From an uncultured Amylibacter sp. (GTDB lineage: Bacteria; Pseudomonadota; Alphaproteobacteria; Rhodobacterales; Rhodobacteraceae), in the NCBI GenBank assembly GCA_959347425.1, contig OY365741.1, forward strand, positions 372,001 through 436,000: DNA of 64,000 nucleotides. The letters run 5' to 3'. Shown one piece after another: positions 36,737-47,214 of the stretch. The first letter of the stretch is position 1. Each line of letters opens with the position of its first letter. Under the pieces are notes generated by a model. That model saw only the letters and a list, made by a program, of their open reading frames with translations, did no database searches and was not told where the DNA came from. Both the position numbers and the translations under genes were made by a program.

Positions 36737-39658
36737 CTATTCGCTCGGCGGGCGGGCGATAAACCCGCCAGCATAGCCGCGTCCACCGATTTCGTTGCCG
36801 ACAAACGCACCGATTGCGCCCGCCTCGCCTATCAAACCATGGACTGTCCCATATCGGTCATTACGATTTATTGATTTTCTAAGATAGCCAGTGATAACAC
36901 CTTGCGCATCAAAGTCAGTAGTGAATTCGTAAAGAACATGTCCAACCACCTCAAAAGCATGAAAGCGTCTGGTAGAAAGATTAATATTAAAACTGATAGG
37001 TATCGGCGTTCGCAAACCTGTTTCATGAAGCCAGCCATGCCAAACTATAAATCCATCTGGATTCACATCGGGATTAACCAGTGGCGCACCCAAATTCACG
37101 CCAGAAAACAACCCCGCGTAATAACGGGTCCTGCCACCCTGTGGCGTATATTGAAAAAAGCCAACACCATTGCTGCTATCACTGCTTTTACTACCCGCCA
37201 AATTTTCACCGCCCGCACCGTTGCGCATGTTCAAAGTATGCACAATCGGCGACGCACCCGCATCATCACGCAAATCACCGACATCCAGCCCGTCAAACGT
37301 TCCACGCAGAAATTTGCTCCATGTATCCGCCATAGCGGCCGCGGGCGGGAGCGGATAATCAAAGCCATTCACCCAACGCGCCGTGGTTACACGGGCATTA
37401 ACCTCTGCACACAGGGCATGGGTTTGATTAGCGGATGGTGTGCAAAAAGTAATACGCTCGGCGCGGGTAATACTATAATTCTTATGCATGCAACTGGCAC
37501 CAAAAGGATTTTGAATACAAGTATTATTCGCACAAAGCGCGTCCTGTGCATTCGCACCCTTTGCACACCAGAAAACACGGTACCACTGGGCTTCGTTGTA
37601 ACGCACACCACAACCCAATTCAAAAGGCATTTTAATACACGGCTCTGCCGCGACAGCATCCGCGCAAAAGGATTGTTTTGCATTATCTTCAAAGATACAC
37701 ATAGTCAACGCGAAATCAGTGCAAAGCGGATTGGCGGTATTCGCCGATTGCATACAGAAGCCACGGAGATTGTCGCGCACGGTATCATAATCACGCCCAC
37801 AGGTGCGGGTAAATGGTCTGCGCAAGCACAAAGTATTTTTAACCGCACCTGCGCAAGTATCGCTGATGGCGTTATTATCGCGTTGACAAAAAGCCGTGCG
37901 CTCATCCCGCGTGGTATCAAACTGCGCCCCGCAATGGGAGGCAAAGGGGGTCGCCGTGCAACTGTCAGTAATCGCAGGTATGCAAATCGCGGATTCCACA
38001 TTGGCGGGTTTAATACAAAACGCCGTACGACTCATACGAGCGGTGTCATAGTCATCGCAATCCTGCCCAAACGGATTGCCAATACAGGCATCAAACGCAA
38101 TCACACCTGCGCATTTATCGCTGGCAACATTGGCATCATGCATGCAATATCCAAGCCGTTCCACTCGATTATCATCAAACTGCATCCCGCAATGGGGGGC
38201 AAAGGGTTCATCATCACAAGTGGCATAAATCGCGGATTGGCAAAATTCTGAATCCACGTTCAAGGGCTGGATGCAAAAAACTATGCGATTGAGACGCGCG
38301 TTTTCATAATTATGAAAACACCCTATTAAAAAAGGGTCATAAACACACCTATCGGCGGTAATGGCAATATAACAGGCAGGAGTGTTCGCGTTGCCATCGC
38401 GACTGCAAGCATCTTTTGATTTATTATGCGGACTGGCGATAAACCCGCCAGCATGGCTCGTCGCATTGGTCTTAAACACAGCGATTGCGCCCGCCTCGCC
38501 TATCAAGCCCGTCATAACCCCCGACTCGCTATTGCGAACCCTTATCTTATAGCTGATAGTTCCCGCTATCACGCCGTGGTCATTGAATGTGCCATTGATA
38601 TTATACGTGCTAAACCCATTGCTCGGGTTGGCAAAAATACTTTTATCCGCCAAATCAACGGTTAGGGAAAAATAATGGCTAGGGACATTCGCGCTTTGCA
38701 AAAGTGCCACCCAGATAGCCTGAGTCGGCGCACCCGCGTCGGGTTCGGGTAAGGGTGCACCCAAGTCCGTGCTGGATAAAATCCCAACATATTGACTGCC
38801 AATATCATCAAAGGTGTATAGGGACTGAGTATTTACAAAGCCGTTTTTCCCTTGTTTATTGATAAGCCTGAGCGTGGCTGTCCTTGTCGGATACTTTGAA
38901 ATATTATTAAAATCATAATGCTCTATTTCCATAATATCCCCCAAATCCAGCCCGTTTGCCGATGCTTGCAGGATTTCCGCGTATTCTTTAGTATCGCTGC
39001 GGCGTTGGTCGCTTGCGCGGGTGAATAGCGGTGTTTGGAAGGAATGCAGCCAAGTGGCGTAGGTTGGGCGTGATAGGATGGGGATACATATCGGGTTTTG
39101 GGCGTTGGTAAGAAGGGCGCAAAACGCCAAGCGTTCGGCGCGGTTATCGGCATAATCGCCCCCGCAATCGGGGCGGTTTGGGTCTAGGATACATGGGTCA
39201 CTTACGATAGCCCCACGGCATTGCGGTGCGGTCGCGTTATCGGCTTGCCCGCAGTACTCCGCGCGGGTCTGGCGGGCGGTTTCATAAATGGCACCGCAAT
39301 TAGGTGAAAAGGGGGTGGATTCGCAAGGGTGCAACGATAAGACAGTATCTTGGGGGGTGGTATTTTGGGTTTCCAAAGTAACCCCTGTATTTATATTTAT
39401 GTTTATATTTGTGTTTATATTCGCACACCTGACATGTCCCGTGTTTTGCTCCAAAGAGCAAAATGCCAAGCGATATTGTTTCGCATCATCAAATTCGGCA
39501 CTATCACAAGCCGCATCAAACGGATTCGCCACGCAATCGGCGATATCCACGCCTTGCACGGCAAAACCGCCCGTGCCAGAATCCGTGCCAGCACCACACC
39601 CAGCCAGCGCAAACCCGCCCGCCAGCAAAACCATCCATAGTTTGTTTATTATCTGCAT
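36737..39658 (-). CDS. Cys-repeat/beta-module lipoprotein, operon gene 5 (973 aa)
   Basis: 973 residues from the ATG at 39658. The signal and first ~60 residues are nearly identical to gene 6 (lipobox LAGC, Cys21, then TDSGTGGFAVQGVDIADC), so the two arose by recent duplication. Two beta-rich modules end MTGLIGEAGAIAVF and VHGLIGEAGAIGAF, the second closing with YAGGFIARPPSE. Between them lie about seven Cys-rich repeats. The first module has lost the usual SD after VF and reads KTNATSHAGGF. Ten bases separate its stop from the next start. Confidence 0.85.
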   Translation of the reverse strand: MQIINKLWMVLLAGGFALAGCGAGTDSGTGGFAVQGVDIADCVANPFDAACDSAEFDDAKQYRLAFCSLEQNTGHVRCANINTNINININTGVTLETQNTTPQDTVLSLHPCESTPFSPNCGAIYETARQTRAEYCGQADNATAPQCRGAIVSDPCILDPNRPDCGGDYADNRAERLAFCALLTNAQNPICIPILSRPTYATWLHSFQTPLFTRASDQRRSDTKEYAEILQASANGLDLGDIMEIEHYDFNNISKYPTRTATLRLINKQGKNGFVNTQSLYTFDDIGSQYVGILSSTDLGAPLPEPDAGAPTQAIWVALLQSANVPSHYFSLTVDLADKSIFANPSNGFSTYNINGTFNDHGVIAGTISYKIRVRNSESGVMTGLIGEAGAIAVFKTNATSHAGGFIASPHNKSKDACSRDGNANTPACYIAITADRCVYDPFLIGCFHNYENARLNRIVFCIQPLNVDSEFCQSAIYATCDDEPFAPHCGMQFDDNRVERLGYCMHDANVASDKCAGVIAFDACIGNPFGQDCDDYDTARMSRTAFCIKPANVESAICIPAITDSCTATPFASHCGAQFDTTRDERTAFCQRDNNAISDTCAGAVKNTLCLRRPFTRTCGRDYDTVRDNLRGFCMQSANTANPLCTDFALTMCIFEDNAKQSFCADAVAAEPCIKMPFELGCGVRYNEAQWYRVFWCAKGANAQDALCANNTCIQNPFGASCMHKNYSITRAERITFCTPSANQTHALCAEVNARVTTARWVNGFDYPLPPAAAMADTWSKFLRGTFDGLDVGDLRDDAGASPIVHTLNMRNGAGGENLAGSKSSDSSNGVGFFQYTPQGGRTRYYAGLFSGVNLGAPLVNPDVNPDGFIVWHGWLHETGLRTPIPISFNINLSTRRFHAFEVVGHVLYEFTTDFDAQGVITGYLRKSINRNDRYGTVHGLIGEAGAIGAFVGNEIGGRGYAGGFIARPPSE

Positions 39659-39668
39659 AATCCCACCA

Positions 39669-42600
39669 TTATTCCTTTGGTGGTTCGGCGGTAAAACCAC
39701 CAGAATAGCCCTGCGCCACACCCGCATTGCTGATAAACGCGCCAATCGCGCCATTTTCGCCTATCAGCCCAGTAATAACCCCTGCACTGGTGACGGAATC
39801 CAGCTCTAAACCAATCGTTCCGCTCAAAAAACCCGTCGCATTAAAGGTGGTATCAATCGTGTAACGCGCCGTATCCTTTGTCGCATTACCAACAAGCGTT
39901 CTGTTGGCAAAATTAACATCAAATTCAATCGGGATATTATACCCCGAATAAGTTGAACCCAACAATCCTGACCAAGTCGCGCTGAGTGCCGCACCCTCGG
40001 CAGGTAATTCTAACGACGCACCCAAATCCACGCCAGCGAACAAACCCGCGTAATAACGCGTTTCACCATCAGGCGGGGTATATTGAAAATACCCATAACT
40101 ATAAGATGTATTAGGTTTCTTATTGTAAAGACCAGCACCGTAGTGAAGTTTCATCGGTTCTCTTTGCCCAAGAAACAAATCACCCGTATCAAAATCATAG
40201 TCTTCGCCAAGTACAAATTTATTGCCCGTATCGGCTCTGCTGGGTGCCGTGACTGGACGGGTATCAAGGCTCTGTGCCCAAAGTGCCGTTGTTGCTCGCC
40301 CAAGTACCACTTGGCAAAGGGCGTGGTTTTTATTGGTCGCCTGCGTACAAAAGTTCATGCGATTTAGACGCGCATTATAGTAGTATGTACAGCCCTGCCC
40401 AAAAGGATTTCGCAGACAGGCATCAGCAACGCACAGCGCATCACTCGCATTCGTGCCTTCTGCACACCAAGAAGCACGATTAACCCGCACGTTTTGATAA
40501 CGAAAACCACAGCTCGATTGAAACGGGTCGCGGAGGCAAGCGTCATTCGCAACAGCTTGGGCGCAAAAGGCAAGGCTTGCATTATTCTCAGCAGCACAAA
40601 ATTTGAACGTAAAATCAGTGCAAAGGGGATTACCCGCGTTTGCCGCAATCATGCAAAAATCGCGCCGTTCGGCACGGGTGATGGCAAAATGGCCATAACA
40701 ATATCCATAGGGGAATTTAAGGCAATGATTATCGTCATACGCAGATTTACATATTGGCAGATTAACATTATCACCGATAGAGCAAAAGGCAACGCGGTTA
40801 TCACGTGCGGCGTTAAACCGATAGCCACAGGTATTGCCAAAAGGGTCACCAATACACGGAGTCTCTGCCACGATAGCACGGCATCTGAATTTGGCAGCGT
40901 TGCCATCACGCATGCAGAACTCTTTGCTGGCAGAGACGGCGACAAACCCGCCCGCATAACCATCTCCCTCAATTCCATCACTGACAAACGCGCCAACCGC
41001 CCCCTGCTCGCCTATCAATCCTGTAACACGCCCTGTTCTGTCAGCAGAATCGCGAGCCAAAACGATTGAACCTTGTATCACACCCGTTGCATTAAAGGTG
41101 CTATCAATCGTGTAACGCTTGGTGCTCCCCGTAGTGCCACCAAAGGTTTTATTAACAAAATCAATATCAAATTCAATATCCAAAGGCGATTGCAAATTGG
41201 TTGCCCCAAGCAAACCTGACCAAGTGGCGCGAACCTCACCCCCCTGCACGGGCACACCGAGCGGGACTCCCAAATCCGTATTAGACAGCAAACCTGCATA
41301 ATAGCGGGTTGGGTGATCCTCTGCTGTATAGTCTGGTGTATAGTTTGGTGTATATTGGAAATAACCAACACCATCATCCGCATCCCCGCCCAAATTGGCA
41401 TTTCCTGCCCCATGGGCAAGGTTTAATGTATAGCTTGTGGGGGGTCTATCTGATTCATCCGCCGCATCCCCGGTACTTATATGATAGCGAAAGCCTCGCA
41501 AAAATGTGCCGATTCCATCCTTCGCCTGTGGTATTTTTCCTGGCAGGAAACGAAAGTTCTTCGCCCAAACCAGCGATGTTGCTTGCGAATATAACTTTGT
41601 GCAGAGTGCGTGGTCGCGGTTCGCATCTTGCAGGCAAAAATCAATACGATTGTCCCGTGCTTGCGTATAACTGCCAAACACACACGATTTTGTAAAAGGG
41701 TCTTGAATACAATTCCCAGTGGCGCAAAGCGGGTGATTCGCGTTTGTGCCAATGGTACACCAGTTAATACGGCTGGAACGGGCGTTTAGATAATCCGCCC
41801 CGCATCCATCCCCAAAAGGGTCTTCAATACAAGGATTTGCCGTGATAGTATCGGCGCAGAGGGCATCACCCGCATTACCGCCAAAGCCACAATATAGGAG
41901 GGTAAAATTATTGCAAAGAGGATTGCCCGCGTTCGCCTCAATAGTGCAAAAATCATAACGTTCGGTGCGGGCGGACGCAAAATTACTACCACAATATCCG
42001 TAGGGATTTATCAGGCAACCCCCATTTATATCCGCCGTTTCACATAGGGGCAGATTAGCATTATCACCGATAGAGCAAAACGCTAAACGCCCCGCACGGT
42101 CGGGTTTGAACGAAATACCGCAGGTAGATGCAAAAGGGTTACCAATACAGGGGTTGGCGGTGATGGTCTCTTCACAAATCGCTTGGCTGGCATTGCCCTC
42201 TTGCCGACAAAAACCGCCAAAGAATATACGGCAAACCTCTTCATCTTTATTGGCGGGGATGGCACAAAAGTCATACCTTTGGATACGTACGGTGTCATAA
42301 TTAGACGAGCAATCACTGCCAAATACATTCGTGCCATAGGGATTGACAGTACAAGGAGAATCGCGAGCTACATCGGCGCAATCGGCTCGGATTATATTGC
42401 CCTTATACCCGCAAAAATCCTCTGGAAAATCATCACAAGTATCCGACCCCGAACCGTTCGGGGTGTGGCAATAATCATATCGCTGAATCCGCACGATGTC
42501 ATAGTCTGCCCCGCAATCCACGTCATAGGGATCCCTAATACAGGGATGGGCTGCAACTGCGCCAAAGCATATCGGCGTATCGTTATTTTCACCGAGAACA

Positions 42601-43961
42601 CAAAAAGCAAGACGGTTATTACGGGCGGTTTCAAACTCACTGCCACAATTCGCGCCAAAAGGGTCAAAGATACAAGGTTGATATTCTTGGGTAAAACTAC
42701 AGACAGTTTTACCTGCGTTGCCGTCACGGGTGCAGAACTCTTTGATTTGGTCAAGAGGATTGGCGACAAACCCGCCCGCATAAGGGGTGTGCGGGGTTGC
42801 ATCGCTCTTAAACACGGCAACCGCGCCCTTTTCACCTATTAACCCTGTAAGAACCCCCGTGACGGTATTGTACTTGGTATAGGTAATATTTCCCTCTATC
42901 ACGCCGCGGTCATTGAATATACCTTGCAGGCTATATCTGTGACGATAGCCAAGTTTAGCACCAGCAGAAATGCTTTTGTTTGCCAGATCAACATTCAGCC
43001 TAAAGTTAAATCTTTGAACCCGGTCAAATAGTATCTTGCCAAGCCAAACGGCATCTGTCGGTGCACCGATAGCGGGGGCAGGCAAGGGCGCACCCAAGTC
43101 CGTGCCAGAGAAAATACCAACATAGCGGTGGAAGATTTCCTCAGTATCAAAAGCCTGTAAATAGGCTTTTAAAAAACCATCTGCCCCGCCATCCTTGGCA
43201 AGCACCAGCGCAGAGGTACGTGGGTCGCCTGCCTCAATATAACTATAGCCATTGTACACTTTCATAACATCCCCGATATCCAGCCCGTCTGCCGTGCCTT
43301 GCAGAAATTCGGCGTAGTATTCGCCCTGTGCACGGGTTTTGTTTGCGCGGGTGTTAAGCGGTGTTTGGAAGGAATGTAGCCAAGTGGCAAAGGTTGGGCG
43401 CGATAGGATAGGTGCGCATATCGGGTTTTGGGTGTTTGCGCGGATGGCGCAAAACGCCACGCGCTGGGTGCGGTTATCGGTGTAGGTTGCGTCGCAATCT
43501 TTGCCGTGGGGGTTTAGGATGCATGGGTCGCTTACGATAGCTCCACGGCATTGGGGTGCGGTCGCGTTGCCCGCCTGCCCGCAGAACTCGGCACGGGTTT
43601 GGCGGGCGGTTTCATAAATGGCACCGCAGTTCGGTGAAAAGGGATAGGATTCGCAAGAGTGCAACGCGGGTGCGGGGTCTTGGGACGGGGTTTCCAAAGC
43701 AACCCCCGTATTTTCACCCAAATCCGCACCCAAATCCACACACCTTTCATGCTCCGCGTTTTCCGCCAAAGAGCAGAACGCCAAACGGTATTGTTTCGCG
43801 TCATCAAACTCCGCCCCCTCACACTTTGCATCAAACGGATTCGCCACGCAATCGGCGATATCCACGCTATGCACGGCAAAGCCCCCTGCCCCAACGCCAC
43901 ATCCAGCCAGCGCAAACACGCCGACCAGCAATACCGCCCATAGTTTGTTTATTATCTGCAT
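39669..43961 (-). CDS. Cys-repeat/beta-module lipoprotein, operon gene 4 (1430 aa)
   Basis: 1430 residues from the ATG at 43961; MQIINKLWAVLLVGVFALAGC, Cys21. Three beta-rich modules end LTGLIGEKGAVAVF, VTGLIGEQGAVGAF and ITGLIGENGAIGAF, each preceded by a W..(S/N)F or W..SLD opening and a YYAGL block. The Cys-rich repeats in between number more than a dozen; one carries an insertion (CTVNPYGTNVFGSDC). The last module is almost the same as module 3 of gene 6, evidence for exchange of modules between neighbours. Confidence 0.85.
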   Translation of the reverse strand: MQIINKLWAVLLVGVFALAGCGVGAGGFAVHSVDIADCVANPFDAKCEGAEFDDAKQYRLAFCSLAENAEHERCVDLGADLGENTGVALETPSQDPAPALHSCESYPFSPNCGAIYETARQTRAEFCGQAGNATAPQCRGAIVSDPCILNPHGKDCDATYTDNRTQRVAFCAIRANTQNPICAPILSRPTFATWLHSFQTPLNTRANKTRAQGEYYAEFLQGTADGLDIGDVMKVYNGYSYIEAGDPRTSALVLAKDGGADGFLKAYLQAFDTEEIFHRYVGIFSGTDLGAPLPAPAIGAPTDAVWLGKILFDRVQRFNFRLNVDLANKSISAGAKLGYRHRYSLQGIFNDRGVIEGNITYTKYNTVTGVLTGLIGEKGAVAVFKSDATPHTPYAGGFVANPLDQIKEFCTRDGNAGKTVCSFTQEYQPCIFDPFGANCGSEFETARNNRLAFCVLGENNDTPICFGAVAAHPCIRDPYDVDCGADYDIVRIQRYDYCHTPNGSGSDTCDDFPEDFCGYKGNIIRADCADVARDSPCTVNPYGTNVFGSDCSSNYDTVRIQRYDFCAIPANKDEEVCRIFFGGFCRQEGNASQAICEETITANPCIGNPFASTCGISFKPDRAGRLAFCSIGDNANLPLCETADINGGCLINPYGYCGSNFASARTERYDFCTIEANAGNPLCNNFTLLYCGFGGNAGDALCADTITANPCIEDPFGDGCGADYLNARSSRINWCTIGTNANHPLCATGNCIQDPFTKSCVFGSYTQARDNRIDFCLQDANRDHALCTKLYSQATSLVWAKNFRFLPGKIPQAKDGIGTFLRGFRYHISTGDAADESDRPPTSYTLNLAHGAGNANLGGDADDGVGYFQYTPNYTPDYTAEDHPTRYYAGLLSNTDLGVPLGVPVQGGEVRATWSGLLGATNLQSPLDIEFDIDFVNKTFGGTTGSTKRYTIDSTFNATGVIQGSIVLARDSADRTGRVTGLIGEQGAVGAFVSDGIEGDGYAGGFVAVSASKEFCMRDGNAAKFRCRAIVAETPCIGDPFGNTCGYRFNAARDNRVAFCSIGDNVNLPICKSAYDDNHCLKFPYGYCYGHFAITRAERRDFCMIAANAGNPLCTDFTFKFCAAENNASLAFCAQAVANDACLRDPFQSSCGFRYQNVRVNRASWCAEGTNASDALCVADACLRNPFGQGCTYYYNARLNRMNFCTQATNKNHALCQVVLGRATTALWAQSLDTRPVTAPSRADTGNKFVLGEDYDFDTGDLFLGQREPMKLHYGAGLYNKKPNTSYSYGYFQYTPPDGETRYYAGLFAGVDLGASLELPAEGAALSATWSGLLGSTYSGYNIPIEFDVNFANRTLVGNATKDTARYTIDTTFNATGFLSGTIGLELDSVTSAGVITGLIGENGAIGAFISNAGVAQGYSGGFTAEPPKE

Positions 43962-43971
43962 AATGACTCCA

Positions 43972-46900
43972 CTATTCGCTTGGTGGCCGAGCGATAAACC
44001 CGCCAGCATAGCCGTGCACCCCACCAACATCGCTGATAAACATGCCGACCACGCCCCCTTGCCCTATCAAACCCTGAACCGTCCCTTCACGCTCTACCGT
44101 GGGGGAGGTTTTGTATGTAACATCGCCCTCTATCAACCCATTATCATCAAACCACGATTGAAATATAAAAGTTTTCCCCCCGCCCAAATCGTATTCCCCA
44201 GAAACCGTTCTGCCGGTAAAACCGATATGCAAGCTGATATCCATCGGCTCTGATAAATTTGTCGCGTGCAGAACGCCTGACCAATGAGCGCCTTGCGTCC
44301 CGCCCACCTCATACGGGGGAAGGGGCGCACCCAAATTCACGCCAGAAAACAACCCCGCGTAATAACGAGTCGTGCCACCAGAGGGTGTGTAATGAAAAAA
44401 GCCAACGCCATTGGCACTATCGCGCCGCTTGCTGCCTGCCAGATTGCTGCCACCCGCCCCGTTACGCAGGTTCAAAGTATGGACGGTTGACAACTCACCC
44501 GCCCCATCGCGTAAATCACTGACATCCAACCCATCTTCCGTTCCAAGCAGAAATGTATTGCCTGTATCCGACGTGCTTGCCGCCAGCAGGAGTGACTCCT
44601 GCTCCCACACCCAACGCGCGGTGGTTACAAGCGCACCCACCCCTGCACAAAGCGAATGGGTTTCATTGCTCGCACTTGCGCAAAACGCAATACGTTCGGC
44701 CTGTATTGAAATATAAGTATCAGCGCTGCAACTATCCGCAAACGGGTTTTGAATACAAGCGACATCGCCACAAACCGTATCCAGAGCATTATCGCCCTTT
44801 GCACACCACGCAAGGCGCAGCCCTCGCGCGTGATTATAACCAATGCCACAGCCATTTTGAAAAGGCAGTCTAATGCATGGCTCGCTTGCGACCGCATTAC
44901 CGCAATAAGGTTTTCTTGAATTATTGCCATAGATGCAATAATTGAACGTGTGATTATTGCAAAGCGGGTTTGCCGCGTTTGCCGATTGCGTGCAGAAGCT
45001 CTGCCGATTGGCACGTTGGGTGTCAAAATCAATGCCACAACCCGCGCCGTATGGGTTGGCAATACAGGGGATTTGCTGGACTGCACCCGCGCAAGAGGCA
45101 ACGCCTGCGTTGTTGCCCATTTTGCAAAAGGTTTTGCGCTCGCCCCGCTTGGTATCAAATCGCACCCCGCAATGGGTGGCAAAAGGCTCTGCCGTGCAAG
45201 TCGCGGTAATCGCGGATGTGCAAATCGCGGTATCCGTATTCGCGGGTTTAATGCAAAACGCCGTGCGAGAGGTGCGGGCGGGTGTATAGCTGCCAGTACA
45301 GGTATCAGCAAAAGGGTTTTCAATACAGGCATCCTGCGCAACCGCCCCCGCGCAAGTCTCGTGAACGGCATTGCCATCAAGTTTGCAAAAGGCTTCACGT
45401 TCGCTGCGCGTATTATCAAACAGCGTCCCGCAATAGGGGGTAAAAGGCTCTATCGGGCAAATGGCATCAAACGCGGGTTGGCAAATCGCGTTACTCACAT
45501 TGATGGGTTTAATGCAAAACGCGATGCGTTCAACCCGATTCGGATCAAATTCCGCCCCGCAATAGGAGGCAAAAGGGGTCGCCATGCAAGAGGCATTAAC
45601 CGCGGGTTGGCAAAATGGGGCTATAACATACTCGCCGACCGTGCAAAATGCTATGCGAAGGGTGCGGGCTGTGTTATAATCATCACCGCAAGCCGCACCA
45701 AAGGGGTTGCCAATACAGGCATCAAACGCAACCGCCCCCGTGCAGGCAGGGTCATCAAACGCGTTGTTAGCAATTTGGCAAAACGCCCTGCGTTCCGCCC
45801 GATTATCATCAAACCGTGCACCGCAATGGGGGGCAAAGGGCTCATCGTTACATAAAAACGTAATGGTTACGGTGCAAATCGAGGATTCCGCGTTTTCAAT
45901 TTGGGTGCAAAACTCCGCACGGCTGGCGTTTGCTTGCTTATCAATGGGGCAACCGAATACAGACGGCTCTGCAACACACATATTATCCGCAATCAAGCCC
46001 GCGCAAGCCGTATCCGCCGCGTTGCCTCCACGTGTGCAAAACCGCAATAAAAACCCCGCGCAAACGGCATCGCCAGAGTTGGCGGGTTCAAAACAATGTC
46101 CTTTGCGCTCCATCCGCGCATCCGCGTAATCCGTGCCACAATCCAAATCCCACGGGGTTAATACGCAGGAATCACTCAAAACCGCGCCAGTGCAAAGCGG
46201 GCTGGTGATATTATCGGCTCTGCTACAAAAATCTGCGCGGTGCGTACGGGCAAGGGCGTAATCCGCCCCGCAATCCAGCCCAAAGGGGTTTTCAATACAC
46301 GGATATTGGGCAATAGCCCCCGCGCAAGTTTGCCCACCCGCATTGCCGTCAAGGGTGCAAAATGTGCTATGCAAGGCAAGCCGTTCCTTGGAACTGCCAC
46401 AATCCGCAACAAACGGGTCGGCTTCGCAAATCCCTTGGATGAGGGTCGCACAAAGCGAATGCTCGCCATTCCCCGCGGTCGTGCAGAAATCTCGGCGGTG
46501 CGTTTGGGCGAATTCATCATCGCAATCGGGTGCAAAGGGATCAAGCAAACACGGCTGGGCGGTGGTTGCGCCCGTGCATAATTCACCTGTGACATTATCC
46601 CCTTGCACACAAAACGCGGTGCGCTCCGTGCGGATTGGTTCGTATTTTTCCCCACAATCCGCACCAAAGGGCGCAGCTATACAGGGGTGTTTTTCAATGG
46701 TATTTTTGCATAAGACATTATCAAAATTATCCCGCGTTGTGCAAAACGCGAACAACCGCCCTTGGGTCGTCGTTAGGAAGGCATCACCGCAAGCCAAATT
46801 AAACGGGTCATCCCCGCATAAATGATTGAGCGCGATAGAGCACCGCGTGTCCTTATTCACATCCGTCGCACAGGCGGCAATCAGGGTTTCACGGTTTTGA

Positions 46901-47061
46901 GCGTATTCCTCCCCGCACTCTTCCCCAAACGGATTGGCATAGCATTGGGCGGTGGCGAGGGCAATCCCCCCACCACTAAACCCATCACCGCAGGCGGTCA
47001 GGATAAACAGCCCGCTCAGCAGTGCCAAAACCGCATGAAAAGGTTGTGTATAATTGGTCAT
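43972..47061 (-). CDS. Cys-repeat lipoprotein with long Cys array and single C-terminal module, operon gene 3 (1029 aa)
   Basis: 1029 residues; the ATG at 47061 is preferred because GAGGA lies 6 bp before it. Lipobox LTAC, Cys24. About 17 consecutive Cys-rich repeats fill residues 35-800: cores such as CIAAPFGADC, CIENPFGLDC, CNDEPFAPHC, each followed by R-x2-R-x2-FC and N-x5-C. Then one beta-rich module ends VQGLIGQGGVVGMF and YAGGFIARPPSE. This is the clearest view of the repeat as a unit of about 45 residues with four Cys, and suggests a rod-like stalk presenting one head domain. Confidence 0.87.
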   Translation of the reverse strand: MTNYTQPFHAVLALLSGLFILTACGDGFSGGGIALATAQCYANPFGEECGEEYAQNRETLIAACATDVNKDTRCSIALNHLCGDDPFNLACGDAFLTTTQGRLFAFCTTRDNFDNVLCKNTIEKHPCIAAPFGADCGEKYEPIRTERTAFCVQGDNVTGELCTGATTAQPCLLDPFAPDCDDEFAQTHRRDFCTTAGNGEHSLCATLIQGICEADPFVADCGSSKERLALHSTFCTLDGNAGGQTCAGAIAQYPCIENPFGLDCGADYALARTHRADFCSRADNITSPLCTGAVLSDSCVLTPWDLDCGTDYADARMERKGHCFEPANSGDAVCAGFLLRFCTRGGNAADTACAGLIADNMCVAEPSVFGCPIDKQANASRAEFCTQIENAESSICTVTITFLCNDEPFAPHCGARFDDNRAERRAFCQIANNAFDDPACTGAVAFDACIGNPFGAACGDDYNTARTLRIAFCTVGEYVIAPFCQPAVNASCMATPFASYCGAEFDPNRVERIAFCIKPINVSNAICQPAFDAICPIEPFTPYCGTLFDNTRSEREAFCKLDGNAVHETCAGAVAQDACIENPFADTCTGSYTPARTSRTAFCIKPANTDTAICTSAITATCTAEPFATHCGVRFDTKRGERKTFCKMGNNAGVASCAGAVQQIPCIANPYGAGCGIDFDTQRANRQSFCTQSANAANPLCNNHTFNYCIYGNNSRKPYCGNAVASEPCIRLPFQNGCGIGYNHARGLRLAWCAKGDNALDTVCGDVACIQNPFADSCSADTYISIQAERIAFCASASNETHSLCAGVGALVTTARWVWEQESLLLAASTSDTGNTFLLGTEDGLDVSDLRDGAGELSTVHTLNLRNGAGGSNLAGSKRRDSANGVGFFHYTPSGGTTRYYAGLFSGVNLGAPLPPYEVGGTQGAHWSGVLHATNLSEPMDISLHIGFTGRTVSGEYDLGGGKTFIFQSWFDDNGLIEGDVTYKTSPTVEREGTVQGLIGQGGVVGMFISDVGGVHGYAGGFIARPPSE

Positions 47062-47086
47062 GATAATCCTCATATTCTTACATTAT

Positions 47087-47182
47087 TTACCAGATATACG
47101 TATCTTCAATACAGCCAGTCACGGCAAAAACAGCGATACTCAGGGTCAGCACCAGAACGGTGCGTGGGGTTAGGTTTTTCAT
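47087..47182 (-). CDS. 31-residue lipoprotein inside the operon, gene 2
   Basis: 31 residues. AAGGAG sits 7 bp before the ATG at 47182. Signal with lipobox VTGC (Cys24) leaves a lipidated peptide of only eight residues, CIEDTYIW. It lies in the 153-bp gap between the 539- and 1029-residue lipoprotein genes, same strand. Size recalls entericidin-like lipopeptides, but the sequence is not one I recognise. It could be a real small envelope lipopeptide or the remnant of a truncated paralogue; the good ribosome site and intact frame favour the former. Confidence 0.65.
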   Translation of the reverse strand: MKNLTPRTVLVLTLSIAVFAVTGCIEDTYIW

Positions 47183-47214
47183 ATCAAGTCTCCTTATTTA
47201 TATGATGGTTGGGG

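Noticed and set aside
36902..38251. Long plus-strand open frames opposite the lipoprotein operon (this and several others between 29 and 49 kb)
   Set aside because: They are antisense frames created by the biased codons of the Cys-repeat genes, with no signal peptide, family motif or ribosome site.
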